DNA from: CAYVBJ01 sp964415185
GTDB lineage: Bacteria > Bacteroidota > Rhodothermia > Balneolales > Balneolaceae
Reading direction: 5' to 3'
Length of the DNA stretch: 5,211 nucleotides
NCBI GenBank assembly: GCA_964415185.1
Contig: CAYPZI010000178.1
Coordinates: 1 to 5,211, forward strand
In this document: positions 1 through 4,842 of the stretch, piece by piece
Position numbering within the stretch: the stretch's first letter is position 1
How the letters are laid out: each line of letters starts with the position of its first letter
Made by a program: the position numbers and the translations under genes
Notes under the pieces: generated by a model
Databases searched by the model: none
What the model was told of the DNA's origin: nothing
The model's input: the letters and a program-made list of their open reading frames with translations, nothing else

Positions 1-61
1 TTTTTTAGATCAACCCGAGCTATTTCATAAAGCGGTCATTCAATTTGTCTCTGAGCAATGA
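1..61 (+). CDS. C-terminal end of a probable alpha/beta hydrolase (partial)
   Basis: This reading frame is open from the left edge (codons from base 2) and ends at TGA 59-61. It encodes FLDQPELFHKAVIQFVSEQ. A tail of the form DQPExFxxxVxxFl is typical of the last helix of alpha/beta-hydrolase-fold enzymes, where it follows the catalytic histidine a few residues further upstream; that histidine would lie outside this window. Only 19 residues are visible, so the substrate and subfamily cannot be given. No terminator hairpin is evident after the stop. The family call rests on one short motif and is moderate. Confidence 0.5.
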   Translation, partial: FLDQPELFHKAVIQFVSEQ

Positions 62-109
62 TCTTATAAATCTTTTAAAATGGGCAGGTCTAATCCCGGA
101 GATATTTTT

Positions 110-307
110 ATGCACCTATATGATCCTGCTACCGGGAAAAAATCCGTTCTACCAGATAACTATATTCTGTTTAGTTACAAATCTGATGATACTGATGTTT
201 GGAAAGGTGCCCTTTATCAGATTTTGGATAAACAAAAATCGTTTAAAACTAATTCTTATAGAAAAAGCGCATTCCTAAATCACGGAATAACAAGCATTGC
301 CTATTGA
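110..307 (+). CDS. Small hypothetical ORF, 65 codons, doubtful
   Basis: I do not recognise this product. ATG 110 is preceded by GGAG at 98-101 with an 8-base gap, the best ribosome-binding site in this stretch; an in-frame ATG at 80 has none. The product starts MHLYDPATGKKSVLPDN and contains VWKGALYQIL. It has no signal peptide, no membrane segment and no catalytic motif. It starts 48 bases after the hydrolase stop in the same direction, so it could be a second gene of that operon, a gene remnant, or a chance ORF. A longer-looking ORF in another frame (TTG at 45) lacks these supports. Confidence 0.25.
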   Translation: MHLYDPATGKKSVLPDNYILFSYKSDDTDVWKGALYQILDKQKSFKTNSYRKSAFLNHGITSIAY

Positions 308-368
308 CGTCCAAACGATTCTTGCTGGAATTCAAAATTGATCGTCACACAGCGGAAATGCCAAACCG

Positions 369-393
369 TTGTAGAGATTTCCTATACCTACAA
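369..393. repeat. Inverted repeat upstream of the VbhA-like gene
   Basis: TTGTAG at 369-374 and CTACAA at 388-393 form a perfect 6-bp inverted repeat with a 13-base spacer, 31 bp before the antitoxin ATG. Antitoxin genes are often autoregulated, so an operator is possible. The short arms could also be chance in AT-rich DNA. Confidence 0.2.
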
Positions 394-424
394 TATGATC
401 TCAATTTGTTGTATATTTTAAATC

Positions 425-598
425 ATGAAATCAACCTCCAAAAAGAAAGATATTGAGGTTATCTCCCGCGATGCCATGAAATCGCAAAGGGCTGCATTTC
501 GTATTGAAGGAATGAATATATCCAAAAAACGGGCTGAACAAATTCGCCGGGAAGTTGTCAGGGAATTTCAAAATGGATCTGCTACTTCAGGCTCCTGA
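425..598 (+). CDS. VbhA-like antitoxin, orphan, 57 aa
   Basis: The protein has 57 residues. Residues 15-47, starting SRDAMKSQRAAFRIEG and continuing with a lysine/arginine-rich helix ending RREVVREF, resemble the antitoxin VbhA family. Those small proteins bind Fic-domain AMP-transferases and block ATP binding through an inhibitory helix with motif (S/T)xxxE(G/N). Here Glu28-Gly29 are present but the S/T position is Ala24, so inhibition of a typical Fic protein may be weakened. Such antitoxins normally overlap the start of a Fic gene; here the only overlapping frame (ATG 573) closes after nine codons at TAG 600-602, and no Fic motif follows. The start is ATG 425; no good Shine-Dalgarno is seen. 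It is either an orphan antitoxin or a member of the wider YhfG/VbhA-like small-protein group. Confidence 0.5.
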   Translation: MKSTSKKKDIEVISRDAMKSQRAAFRIEGMNISKKRAEQIRREVVREFQNGSATSGS

Positions 599-715
599 AT
601 AGTTGGATCATTGGTTCATAATTCTTATCTGCAGCTGCCTGAGCTTAAGGTATTCTTTTCTCTGTTATCTTTTCAAAATTGAACCTTTTGAAGCCATTTT
701 TAATCATCTACAACT

Positions 716-1003
716 ATGCCAGCTATTAAAAGGGATAATTCAAAAACAGACATTGATAAAAGTTCACTGGTAGCTGAAAATTCTGTCATATCAAGATTTC
801 TAAATGCTTTATATGCAATAGTTCTTGGAATTGTCCTCGTTCAGGTTTTCTATTTTTTTACCGGCTCAGGAACTGTCGTCGTTTTGTATGACAATATCCT
901 CTTTTTCGCATTCCTGGGTATATGTTCAATTCTTGGATGGATTGTCGGTGACAGTTTCATCGTCTGGCTTAAAGATGAAATTGGTAACTGGAAATTTTGG
1001 TGA
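716..1003 (+). CDS. Hypothetical small membrane protein, 95 aa, two TM segments
   Basis: I do not recognise the family. Residues 1-25 are polar and charged. Two strongly hydrophobic segments follow, about residues 28-48 (RFLNALYAIVLGIVLVQVF onwards) and 61-84 (ILFFAFLGICSILGWIVG onwards), separated by a short Gly/Ser-Thr loop; the tail is amphipathic and ends NWKFW. This predicts an inner-membrane hairpin with both ends on the same side, probably cytoplasmic given the basic N-terminus. There is no enzymatic motif. The ATG at 716 lacks a clear Shine-Dalgarno. It sits alone between two antitoxin-like genes. A type I toxin seems unlikely at this length, though small TM proteins beside TA genes deserve attention. 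Confidence 0.6.
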   Translation: MPAIKRDNSKTDIDKSSLVAENSVISRFLNALYAIVLGIVLVQVFYFFTGSGTVVVLYDNILFFAFLGICSILGWIVGDSFIVWLKDEIGNWKFW

Positions 1004-1012
1004 TTTATTTTG

Positions 1013-1063
1013 ACAGATAAAAGGTGCCTGATTATTAATTATCAGATTTGTTCGTTTATCTGT
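1013..1063. promoter_or_regulatory. Nested inverted repeats, candidate TA operator or terminator
   Basis: ACAGATAAA (1013-1021) and TTTATCTGT (1055-1063) form a perfect 9-bp inverted repeat. Inside it, almost concentrically, lies CTGATTATTAATTATCAG (1028-1045), which is palindromic at 16 of 18 positions. The block sits between the stop of the membrane-protein gene (1003) and the antitoxin ATG (1095). A TATAAA that could serve as a -10 is at 1073-1078. Autoregulation by the antitoxin, known for many TA loci, would fit. A weak terminator for the upstream gene is the alternative, but no T-run follows the second arm. Confidence 0.4.
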
Positions 1064-1094
1064 AAATTAGCATATAAACGCAATTTTCAAGGTT

Positions 1095-1328
1095 ATGATC
1101 ACTGACTTTAAAGAGATAGAACATTCAGCACTCGAACTGGACAAAAAGCATCGGGCAGAACTGGCCACACGGCTAATCAAGAGTTTGGATGAAGAGATCG
1201 ACTCTGATATTGAACAGGCATGGATTGATGAATTAACCCGTAGAAAAAAAGAAATAAAATCAGGCAAGGTATCTCCTCTGTCGGGAGAGGAAGTTCATAA
1301 AGAGGCTAGAAAAATCCTTAACAAGTGA
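1095..1328 (+). CDS. ParE-partner antitoxin, addiction module component family
   Basis: The 77-aa protein matches the layout of the putative addiction module component family (Unstab_antitox type). Residues 1-33 follow the usual N-terminus, including RAELATRLIKSLDE at 20-33; residues 41-67 carry the conserved AWIDELTRRKKEIKSGK segment and the SGEEV ending. In this family the protein is a labile antitoxin that binds and neutralises a ParE/RelE-fold toxin encoded directly downstream. The stop overlaps the toxin GTG start by four bases (GTGA, 1325-1328), so translation is probably coupled. The gene is full length and intact although its toxin partner is internally deleted. AAGG lies at 1089-1092, too close to the ATG to be a normal Shine-Dalgarno. 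Confidence 0.88.
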   Translation: MITDFKEIEHSALELDKKHRAELATRLIKSLDEEIDSDIEQAWIDELTRRKKEIKSGKVSPLSGEEVHKEARKILNK

Positions 1329-1486
1329 CTTTTCAATATCACCCTGAAGCGGCTAAAGAAGACCGCAGAATTTTGTTAAACAGATTTCCTTACGGTCTTA
1401 TCTATGATGTCTCAAATGAAATGATAACGATTAATGCTATGATGCATTTGAGTCGAAGACCGAAATATTGGAAGTCGAGAAAATAA
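1325..1486 (+). pseudogene. ParE/RelE-family toxin with large in-frame internal deletion
   Basis: The frame starts at GTG 1325 inside the antitoxin stop and ends at TAA 1484-1486, giving 53 codons where the family usually has about 95-100. Residues 1-13 (VTFQYHPEAAKED) match the ParE N-terminal strand; residues 14-53 match the C-terminal half, with RRILLNRFPYGLIYDV and MMHLSRRPKYWKSRK. The two halves join directly at D13-R14, so the alpha-helical hairpin (typically YYE...FL...E through the P-rich linker, about 45 residues) is missing without loss of frame. The original was a ParE-type toxin acting on gyrase or, if RelE-like, on mRNA. The helical region that binds the antitoxin and builds the fold is absent, so toxicity is very unlikely. 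A short regulatory remnant is possible. Confidence 0.82.
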
Positions 1487-1492
1487 CTTACG

Positions 1493-1616
1493 TTATAACA
1501 AGGCGTTTCAAGCGGATTTTAACGTAGCGTTAGTTGCCACTTAGAAGTTTTTGGTTGTTATTGCCGTTGGTAAAAAAACATCTTGTTAAGTTCGCTTAAA
1601 CGCTGGGTCGTTTTAA
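1493..1616 (+). repeat. attC-like integron recombination site
   Basis: Seven bases after the toxin stop begins an imperfect inverted repeat of about 125 bp. The 5' side reads TTATAAC (R''-like) then GCGTTTCAAGCG (1503-1514). The 3' side reads CGCTTAAACGC (1593-1603) then a GTT triplet at 1610-1612 (R'-like). The arms pair over 11 bp with one unpaired C at 1509, in the TTcAAG/CTTAA setting where attC sites carry an extrahelical base. TTAAC (1519-1523) and GTTAA (1585-1589) can extend the stem. Length, position after a gene stop and asymmetry resemble long VCR-like attC sites. Against it, the R' box GTTTTAA departs from GTTRRRY, only one copy is seen, and no integrase is in the window. The site may be decayed. 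Confidence 0.5.
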
Positions 1617-1629
1617 ACCATTTACCCAA

Positions 1630-2039
1630 ATGATAAGAGATCTGTTAATCATTTTTATTTTCTCTTATCCCCTGGCTTCATTTGCTAAGGACGACACTTG
1701 TCATATTTATGATTTTTCAACAGTTGTTGACTGCCAACATCTTTCTTTCGAAAACGATTTTAAATTAATTTATGACGGAGCATATGGAAATAATAGACCA
1801 GAGACTGTAGACACATTAAAGCTTATACGTTTTGAGTATTTAAATCATGAACGTACGGCATTAGATACTTTAGAAATTATTTTGTCTGAAAATCAGGCAC
1901 ACATTTTTACGGATATAGTAATAGTGAATCGATAACCCACACCCATGGCGAGGAAATGCAGGAAGGATTAACTGGGTTTGCATTTGAAGAAAATGGTAAA
2001 TTGCTGTTTAGGAGAATTGAGTTTAACCTGCTGGATTGA
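1630..2039 (+). pseudogene. Secreted NTF2-like-looking protein, probably frameshifted
   Basis: The ORF from ATG 1630 encodes 101 residues and stops at TAA 1933-1935. Residues 1-19 form a signal peptide ending SFA before KDD. An adjacent frame continues without a stop from 1932 to TGA 2037-2039 and encodes ITHTHGEEMQ, then LTGFAFEENGKLLFRRIEF and NLLD. Joined by a one-base shift near 1930, the two parts give about 136 residues. The alternating strands, THTHGE and the FxxENGKLxxxR pattern recall SnoaL/NTF2-like small-molecule-binding folds, but identification is weak. The break is consistent with a single-base deletion. The 101-aa form could also be a real shorter protein. The gene begins 14 bp after the attC-like repeat. 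No Shine-Dalgarno is seen. Confidence 0.4.
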
Positions 2040-2094
2040 TACCGGTAAAAATAAACGTGCAATTAATAGCATTTTCAAACCGGGTAACGGATAG

Positions 2095-2128
2095 TAAGTT
2101 GAAATAGATTTTCATTGACTACAACTTA
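2095..2128. repeat. Inverted repeat in the leader before the regulatory-domain gene
   Basis: TAAGTTG (2095-2101) and CAACTTA (2122-2128) are a perfect 7-bp inverted repeat with a 20-base spacer, about 75 bp before ATG 2202. It could be an operator or a leader hairpin. No T-run follows, so a terminator is unlikely. Confidence 0.25.
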
Positions 2129-2201
2129 ACCGCTTCTTCTGCGTAATTATAGTTGATCATCGATCTTTTCAAACAGTTCTCATGAAGGTTATATTAGCGG
2201 C

Positions 2202-3062
2202 ATGCAGAGGTTGAGGCAGATTTTATTGGTAATATTGATATCGTTAATTCCTTTCTTGATCATAGGTCAGCCTCAAGTGAAAGGTATAGTCCTGAATATG
2301 GAAACAGGTGAATTTGTGCCGTTTGCACATGTTATGACTTTGGACGGTGATTCCGGAGCAATATCGGGAATCGATGGTACATTTACACTATCAATAAGAA
2401 GCGGAAGGATTCCCGATTCATTGAAAATTACCAGTCTCGGATATGTGGAACAGATAATTCCCGTTGATCAAACTCGAAATCTTATAGTGAAGTTGATTCC
2501 TAAAATCTATGAAATGGATGATATCTCGGTATATGCTGAAGATGAATCGCAGAGTGTTATAATGGGCACGGTATTTAGCCCGAATGTATTGTATGGATGG
2601 CCCTCTTTTTCAAATCTGTCCGGGTTAGGCGAAACCCTTTCAAGTTTTGCCATTCCAATCAACTGGCCTTTTGAAAAGCCGTTTACACCCGAAATAGCCA
2701 GGATCAGAATGGCAGTTACGGCCGGCGATTCAGTTATGATCCGGGTTAGAATGTTAAGCAGACATCCGGAAACCGGATTGCCTCATAAAGATTTATTGTA
2801 TGACCAGATTATTTCCTCAAAAATAGATGAAAACGGATGGGTGGATTTTCGGTTTGAGGCGGGAAAATACTGGTTTCATGAGAAAAAGATATTTCTTGTG
2901 TTTGACTGGGTTTCCAGTAGCAGCCAGTCATCTTACATAGCGCCGATGTTTACCCAAAAAAATGATGATGACGCCTCCTATTTTCTTTACCGTCACAGCA
3001 GTGATACTGAATGGACCAAAACGGAAAAAGAATTGATTTACAGTCTGTTTGCACGGTATTGA
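2202..3062 (+). CDS. Exported carboxypeptidase-regulatory-like domain protein
   Basis: The protein has 286 residues. Residues 1-22 are a signal peptide (basic MQRLRQ then a long hydrophobic core ending IIGQ). Residues 25-98 form a CarboxypepD_reg-like beta-sandwich: VKGIVLNMETGEFVPFAHV, a GIDGTFTL turn, ITSLGY and a final VKL strand. This is the domain that precedes the plug in TonB-dependent receptors, yet no plug or barrel follows. Residues about 160-286 form a beta-rich domain with RIRMAV, a PETGLPHKDLL loop, NGWVDFRFE and KKIFLVFDWV, a pattern seen in the C-terminal domains of many exported Bacteroidota proteins. It probably acts in the periplasm or at the outer membrane; a role in surface binding is inference. 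The start fits the signal peptide, with no clear Shine-Dalgarno. It is a single gene without close partners. Confidence 0.75.
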   Translation: MQRLRQILLVILISLIPFLIIGQPQVKGIVLNMETGEFVPFAHVMTLDGDSGAISGIDGTFTLSIRSGRIPDSLKITSLGYVEQIIPVDQTRNLIVKLIPKIYEMDDISVYAEDESQSVIMGTVFSPNVLYGWPSFSNLSGLGETLSSFAIPINWPFEKPFTPEIARIRMAVTAGDSVMIRVRMLSRHPETGLPHKDLLYDQIISSKIDENGWVDFRFEAGKYWFHEKKIFLVFDWVSSSSQSSYIAPMFTQKNDDDASYFLYRHSSDTEWTKTEKELIYSLFARY

Positions 3063-3204
3063 TTACGTTTAGAATCACGTATTTGGCAGATTAAACTAAT
3101 TCCACAGATTTTTGATAGGCAATAATTCTGAAATAAAAAAGTCTTGATACCCCAATGCTACCTGTTGTATTTATTTCTTTGATTCAATTTTAATCTATGT
3201 TACA
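3063..3204. other. Intergenic stretch without a recognisable gene
   Basis: This AT-rich stretch follows the regulatory-domain gene. TACGT (3064-3068) and ACGTA (3077-3081) form a short inverted repeat just past the stop. An AGTCTTGA at 3140-3147 repeats a motif found twice around the transposase-derived gene. No ORF, tRNA or clear terminator is visible. Confidence 0.4.
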
Positions 3205-3310
3205 ATACGGTTCGGCAGGAGCCTAAAAAGCAGCGTAGCTGTGGCAAATGCCCCCAAACCCTCCGCCTGGATTTTGGAATCGGCAATGAATCAAACCGGA
3301 GGGGGGTGCA
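3205..3310. other. GC-rich hairpin-rich island, possible structured RNA or repeat element
   Basis: This block stands out from its AT-rich surroundings. Read rightward it offers successive hairpins: GGC-AGGA-GCC (3214-3223), CAGC-GTA-GCTG (3231-3241) and GGC-AAAT-GCC (3243-3252). A longer-range stem then pairs CCCTCCG (3259-3265) with CGGAGGG (3297-3303), beside C-rich and G-rich runs at 3251-3255 and 3301-3306. No known riboswitch consensus (cobalamin, TPP, SAM) could be matched by eye, and it does not fold as a tRNA. Alternatives are a small ncRNA, a REP-like dispersed repeat, or the remnant of a mobile element. Orientation is unknown. Confidence 0.3.
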
Positions 3311-3387
3311 GGAAATTACGGTAGGAATTACAGACTTTTTTGGACGATCATGGGAAAATGATATATCATCAAGCTTTCTTTGAGGTA

Positions 3388-3454
3388 TTGATAATTATAA
3401 ATGAAATTGTATCAAAATATGATTTCAAGAAGTGAGTTATACTGTATAGTGTAT
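3388..3454 (+). promoter_or_regulatory. Candidate operator and promoter region of the DUF411 gene
   Basis: TTGATA (3388-3393) and TATCAA (3410-3415) form a 6-bp inverted repeat. Further in, ATACTGTATAGTGTAT (3439-3454) is a 16-bp near-palindrome in which ATAC, TATA and GTAT keep the symmetry; it overlaps TATACT (3438-3443), a fair -10 match. It ends 43 bp before ATG 3498. Repressor sites overlapping the -10 are usual for metal- or stress-responsive genes; which regulator binds here is unknown. No convincing -35 at standard spacing was found. Confidence 0.3.
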
Positions 3455-3497
3455 TATTATTCACTTCCTGAAATAATTTTAAAAAGATTAAAAAAAG

Positions 3498-3998
3498 ATG
3501 AACAATCAAAAATTTTTACTGCTTATAACAGCTTTGATACTTGCCAGCGCCGCCTTTTGGGGATATATGTTTTATTCGAATAATACCTCATCAGATTCCA
3601 ACGGGATTTTGACAATGGATGACAGCGAGTTTGCAACTGTAACGATGTACCGTTCGGAAGGATGCCAATGTTGTGTAAAATGGGCCAAGCACATGCAGGA
3701 TAACGGCTTCATTGTAGAGTCGCAAACAGTAGATAACCTGCTTGAAATGAAATCGCAAAACGGCGTGACACCCGAGCTGGCTTCCTGCCACACTGCATTT
3801 GTGGATGGGTACATCATAGAAGGACATGTACCTGCTGAAGATGTAAAACGTCTTTTGAATGAAAAACCTGATGCTGCCGGAATCACCGTACCCGGGATGC
3901 CAATCGGATCACCCGGAATGGAAGGAGCCTATGTGCAGAATTACGATGTCATTCTTTTTGACAAAGAAGGCGGAGAAGAAGTGTTTGCAACTCACTGA
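3498..3998 (+). CDS. DUF411 metal-binding protein, membrane-anchored or exported
   Basis: The protein has 166 residues. Residues 6-26 are a hydrophobic signal or anchor segment, followed by a Ser/Asn-rich linker to about residue 43. The DUF411 core starts at TVTMYRSEGCQCCVKW, with Cys56, Cys58 and Cys59 in the family GCxCC motif. It continues with SCHTA (Cys97, His98), the GHVPAEDVKRLL segment (109-120) and GITVPGMPIGSPGME (128-142). DUF411 proteins are periplasmic, have a thioredoxin-like layout, and are usually found near copper or heavy-metal resistance genes, where metal binding is presumed. All the characteristic cysteines and the His are intact. The region before the ATG is A-rich (AAAAAAAG) rather than a classic Shine-Dalgarno. 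No copper ATPase or efflux gene is in the window. It converges with the transposase-derived gene. Confidence 0.88.
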   Translation: MNNQKFLLLITALILASAAFWGYMFYSNNTSSDSNGILTMDDSEFATVTMYRSEGCQCCVKWAKHMQDNGFIVESQTVDNLLEMKSQNGVTPELASCHTAFVDGYIIEGHVPAEDVKRLLNEKPDAAGITVPGMPIGSPGMEGAYVQNYDVILFDKEGGEEVFATH

Positions 3999-4013
3999 TC
4001 ATCAAAAGTAGTG

Positions 4014-4023
4014 ATAGTCTTGA
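4014..4023 (+). repeat. 10-bp direct repeat flanking the transposase-derived gene (left copy)
   Basis: This is the left copy of ATAGTCTTGA; the right copy is at 4739-4748. It overlaps the first arm of the inverted repeat at 4018-4061. Confidence 0.3.
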
Positions 4024-4061
4024 TCCGTGCTTTAACTGAAAAATTTTATGCCTGATCAAGA
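4018..4061. terminator. Possible bidirectional terminator hairpin between convergent genes
   Basis: TCTTGATC (4018-4025) and GATCAAGA (4054-4061) form a perfect 8-bp inverted repeat around a 28-base loop. It lies between the DUF411 stop and the leftward gene, and the right arm covers that gene's stop codon (4056-4058). The place is right for a shared transcription end. The arms are not GC-rich and no T-run follows closely, so the call is weak. Confidence 0.25.
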
Positions 4062-4700
4062 TGAGAAGAGAGGCCTTTTACGGATGATTTTCAGAATGAG
4101 CGCATAAAGATCCTGATCCTTATAGTTATACCTGAACTCACACTCTTTCAGATGGTAGTAGAGAGTGGATTGATGAAGGCCCCTGAATTTTGAAAGCCTG
4201 CTTTTAATATACCCGGTGAACCCCTCAATACGGTTATACTTTTTCATATATGAAGGTCCGGACTCATTTTTCAGATGTCTGAGCGATAAATGCCATTCAC
4301 TTCTCAAATCAAACAAAACATCTGTGTTTTGGATAAAACCGGGATTAGAAGATATATTACTATCTTTTTCAGTTGCACACTCTAAAATCAATTGAAGATG
4401 TTTTTTTGTTATTTCCGAAATAAATACTTTCGAATCACTTTCCGAAAGCACAATAACAGAGTGATCACCCTTCATGGTCTCACCGGGTTCCATCGAATTC
4501 AGCATCACCGACGGGTTTGATATTTCACAATACTCAGCAATTCTCTGCCGGATACCGTTGAGATAACGATTAATTGTATTCCGGTTCAAACCGGTAATTT
4601 CCGAGATTTGATTGGCAGTCAGATCCAGTGAAAAAAGCTTCACTATCTGCCTGAATTTGGCCTCGGAAATTTTTGAACGGTTTACATATTTATTATTCAT
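4056..4700 (-). CDS. IS1595/ISXO2-like transposase derivative, catalytically degenerate
   Basis: The protein has 214 residues. Residues 1-60 keep the transposase N-terminus (MNNKYVNRSKISEAKFRQIV) with an HTH at about 26-50 (ANQISEITGLNRNTINRYL). Residues 171-211 keep the family end: a KFRGL turn, HLKECEFRYNYKDQDLY and RKRPL. The core does not hold. The family VDESYFG block with the first catalytic Asp and the following basic GK-rich loop is replaced near residues 67-78 by LNSMEPGETMKG; the usual YTDGW-type second Asp is Asn119 in SSNPGF; the late Glu (Glu159 in NRIEGF) is retained. The ORF is some 15-25 residues shorter than usual, without stops or frameshifts. No terminal inverted repeats were found. 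Transposition is therefore unlikely. The protein may be a DNA-binding regulator or a relic. It is transcribed away from the TonB receptor gene. Confidence 0.8.
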   Translation of the reverse strand: MNNKYVNRSKISEAKFRQIVKLFSLDLTANQISEITGLNRNTINRYLNGIRQRIAEYCEISNPSVMLNSMEPGETMKGDHSVIVLSESDSKVFISEITKKHLQLILECATEKDSNISSNPGFIQNTDVLFDLRSEWHLSLRHLKNESGPSYMKKYNRIEGFTGYIKSRLSKFRGLHQSTLYYHLKECEFRYNYKDQDLYALILKIIRKRPLFSS

Positions 4701-4722
4701 TAAATAACAATCAATTACAGAG

Positions 4723-4728
4723 ATTATA
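4723..4728 (-). promoter_or_regulatory. Candidate -10 element of the leftward transposase-derived gene
   Basis: Read leftward, this is a perfect TATAAT ending 22 bases before the ATG at 4700, which would give a leader of about 15 bases. No good TTGACA-like hexamer lies at 16-18 bases upstream, and no Shine-Dalgarno precedes the ATG. Confidence 0.35.
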
Positions 4729-4738
4729 ATTTAGTAAA

Positions 4739-4748
4739 ATAGTCTTGA
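4739..4748 (+). repeat. 10-bp direct repeat flanking the transposase-derived gene (right copy)
   Basis: ATAGTCTTGA here is identical to 4014-4023, so the two copies bracket the whole transposase-derived gene. A core AGTCTTGA also occurs at 3140-3147. It could be an old target-site duplication, although 8 bp is usual for this transposase family, or a shared regulatory motif. Confidence 0.3.
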
Positions 4749-4809
4749 CCTTACCTCTTATCCCGGAGATAGAAAAATTCCGGCAGGGATTGCCCAAAAC
4801 TTCTTTGCT

Positions 4810-4828
4810 ATTTAGATGCTATCTAAAT
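4810..4828. promoter_or_regulatory. Operator-like 19-bp dyad, site 1
   Basis: ATTTAGAT-GCT-ATCTAAAT is a perfect 8-bp inverted repeat around three bases, in the divergent region between the transposase-derived gene and the TonB receptor gene. Its size and symmetry fit a dimeric winged-helix repressor site (DtxR/MntR-like or MarR-like as a general class); the regulator is unknown. Together with site 2 it forms a 33-bp repeat unit starting at GCTATTTA (4807). Confidence 0.6.
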
Positions 4829-4842
4829 AATTTATGCCCGCT

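Noticed and set aside
45..278. 77-codon ORF from TTG overlapping the hydrolase end
   Set aside because: TTG start with no ribosome-binding site; it overlaps a better-supported frame with GGAG before ATG 110.
1067..1267. Leftward ORF over the antitoxin gene
   Set aside because: It is antisense to a recognised antitoxin and serine-rich only as a mirror of its Glu/Lys codons.
2040..2201. A second attC site after the frameshifted gene
   Set aside because: The short inverted repeats there lack the paired R/L boxes and the extrahelical-base pattern seen at 1493-1616.
2182..2214. Ten-codon upstream ORF (MKVILAACRG) overlapping the start of the 286-aa gene
   Set aside because: It could be a leader peptide, but nothing beyond an ATG supports translation and no attenuator structure accompanies it.
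3205..3310. tRNA or known riboswitch in the GC-rich island
   Set aside because: No cloverleaf, T-loop or anticodon arm, and no match by eye to cobalamin, TPP or SAM riboswitch cores.
3401..3583. 60-codon rightward ORF overlapping the DUF411 start
   Set aside because: It runs through the probable promoter region and into the DUF411 gene in another frame; its sequence has no domain character.
3572..3886. Leftward ORFs inside the DUF411 gene (also 3591-3827)
   Set aside because: They are antisense to a clearly recognised gene with intact motifs, so they are shadows of its codon use.
4000..4800. Complete IS1595-family insertion sequence
   Set aside because: No terminal inverted repeats were found around the gene and the catalytic core is degenerate, so only a derived gene is called.
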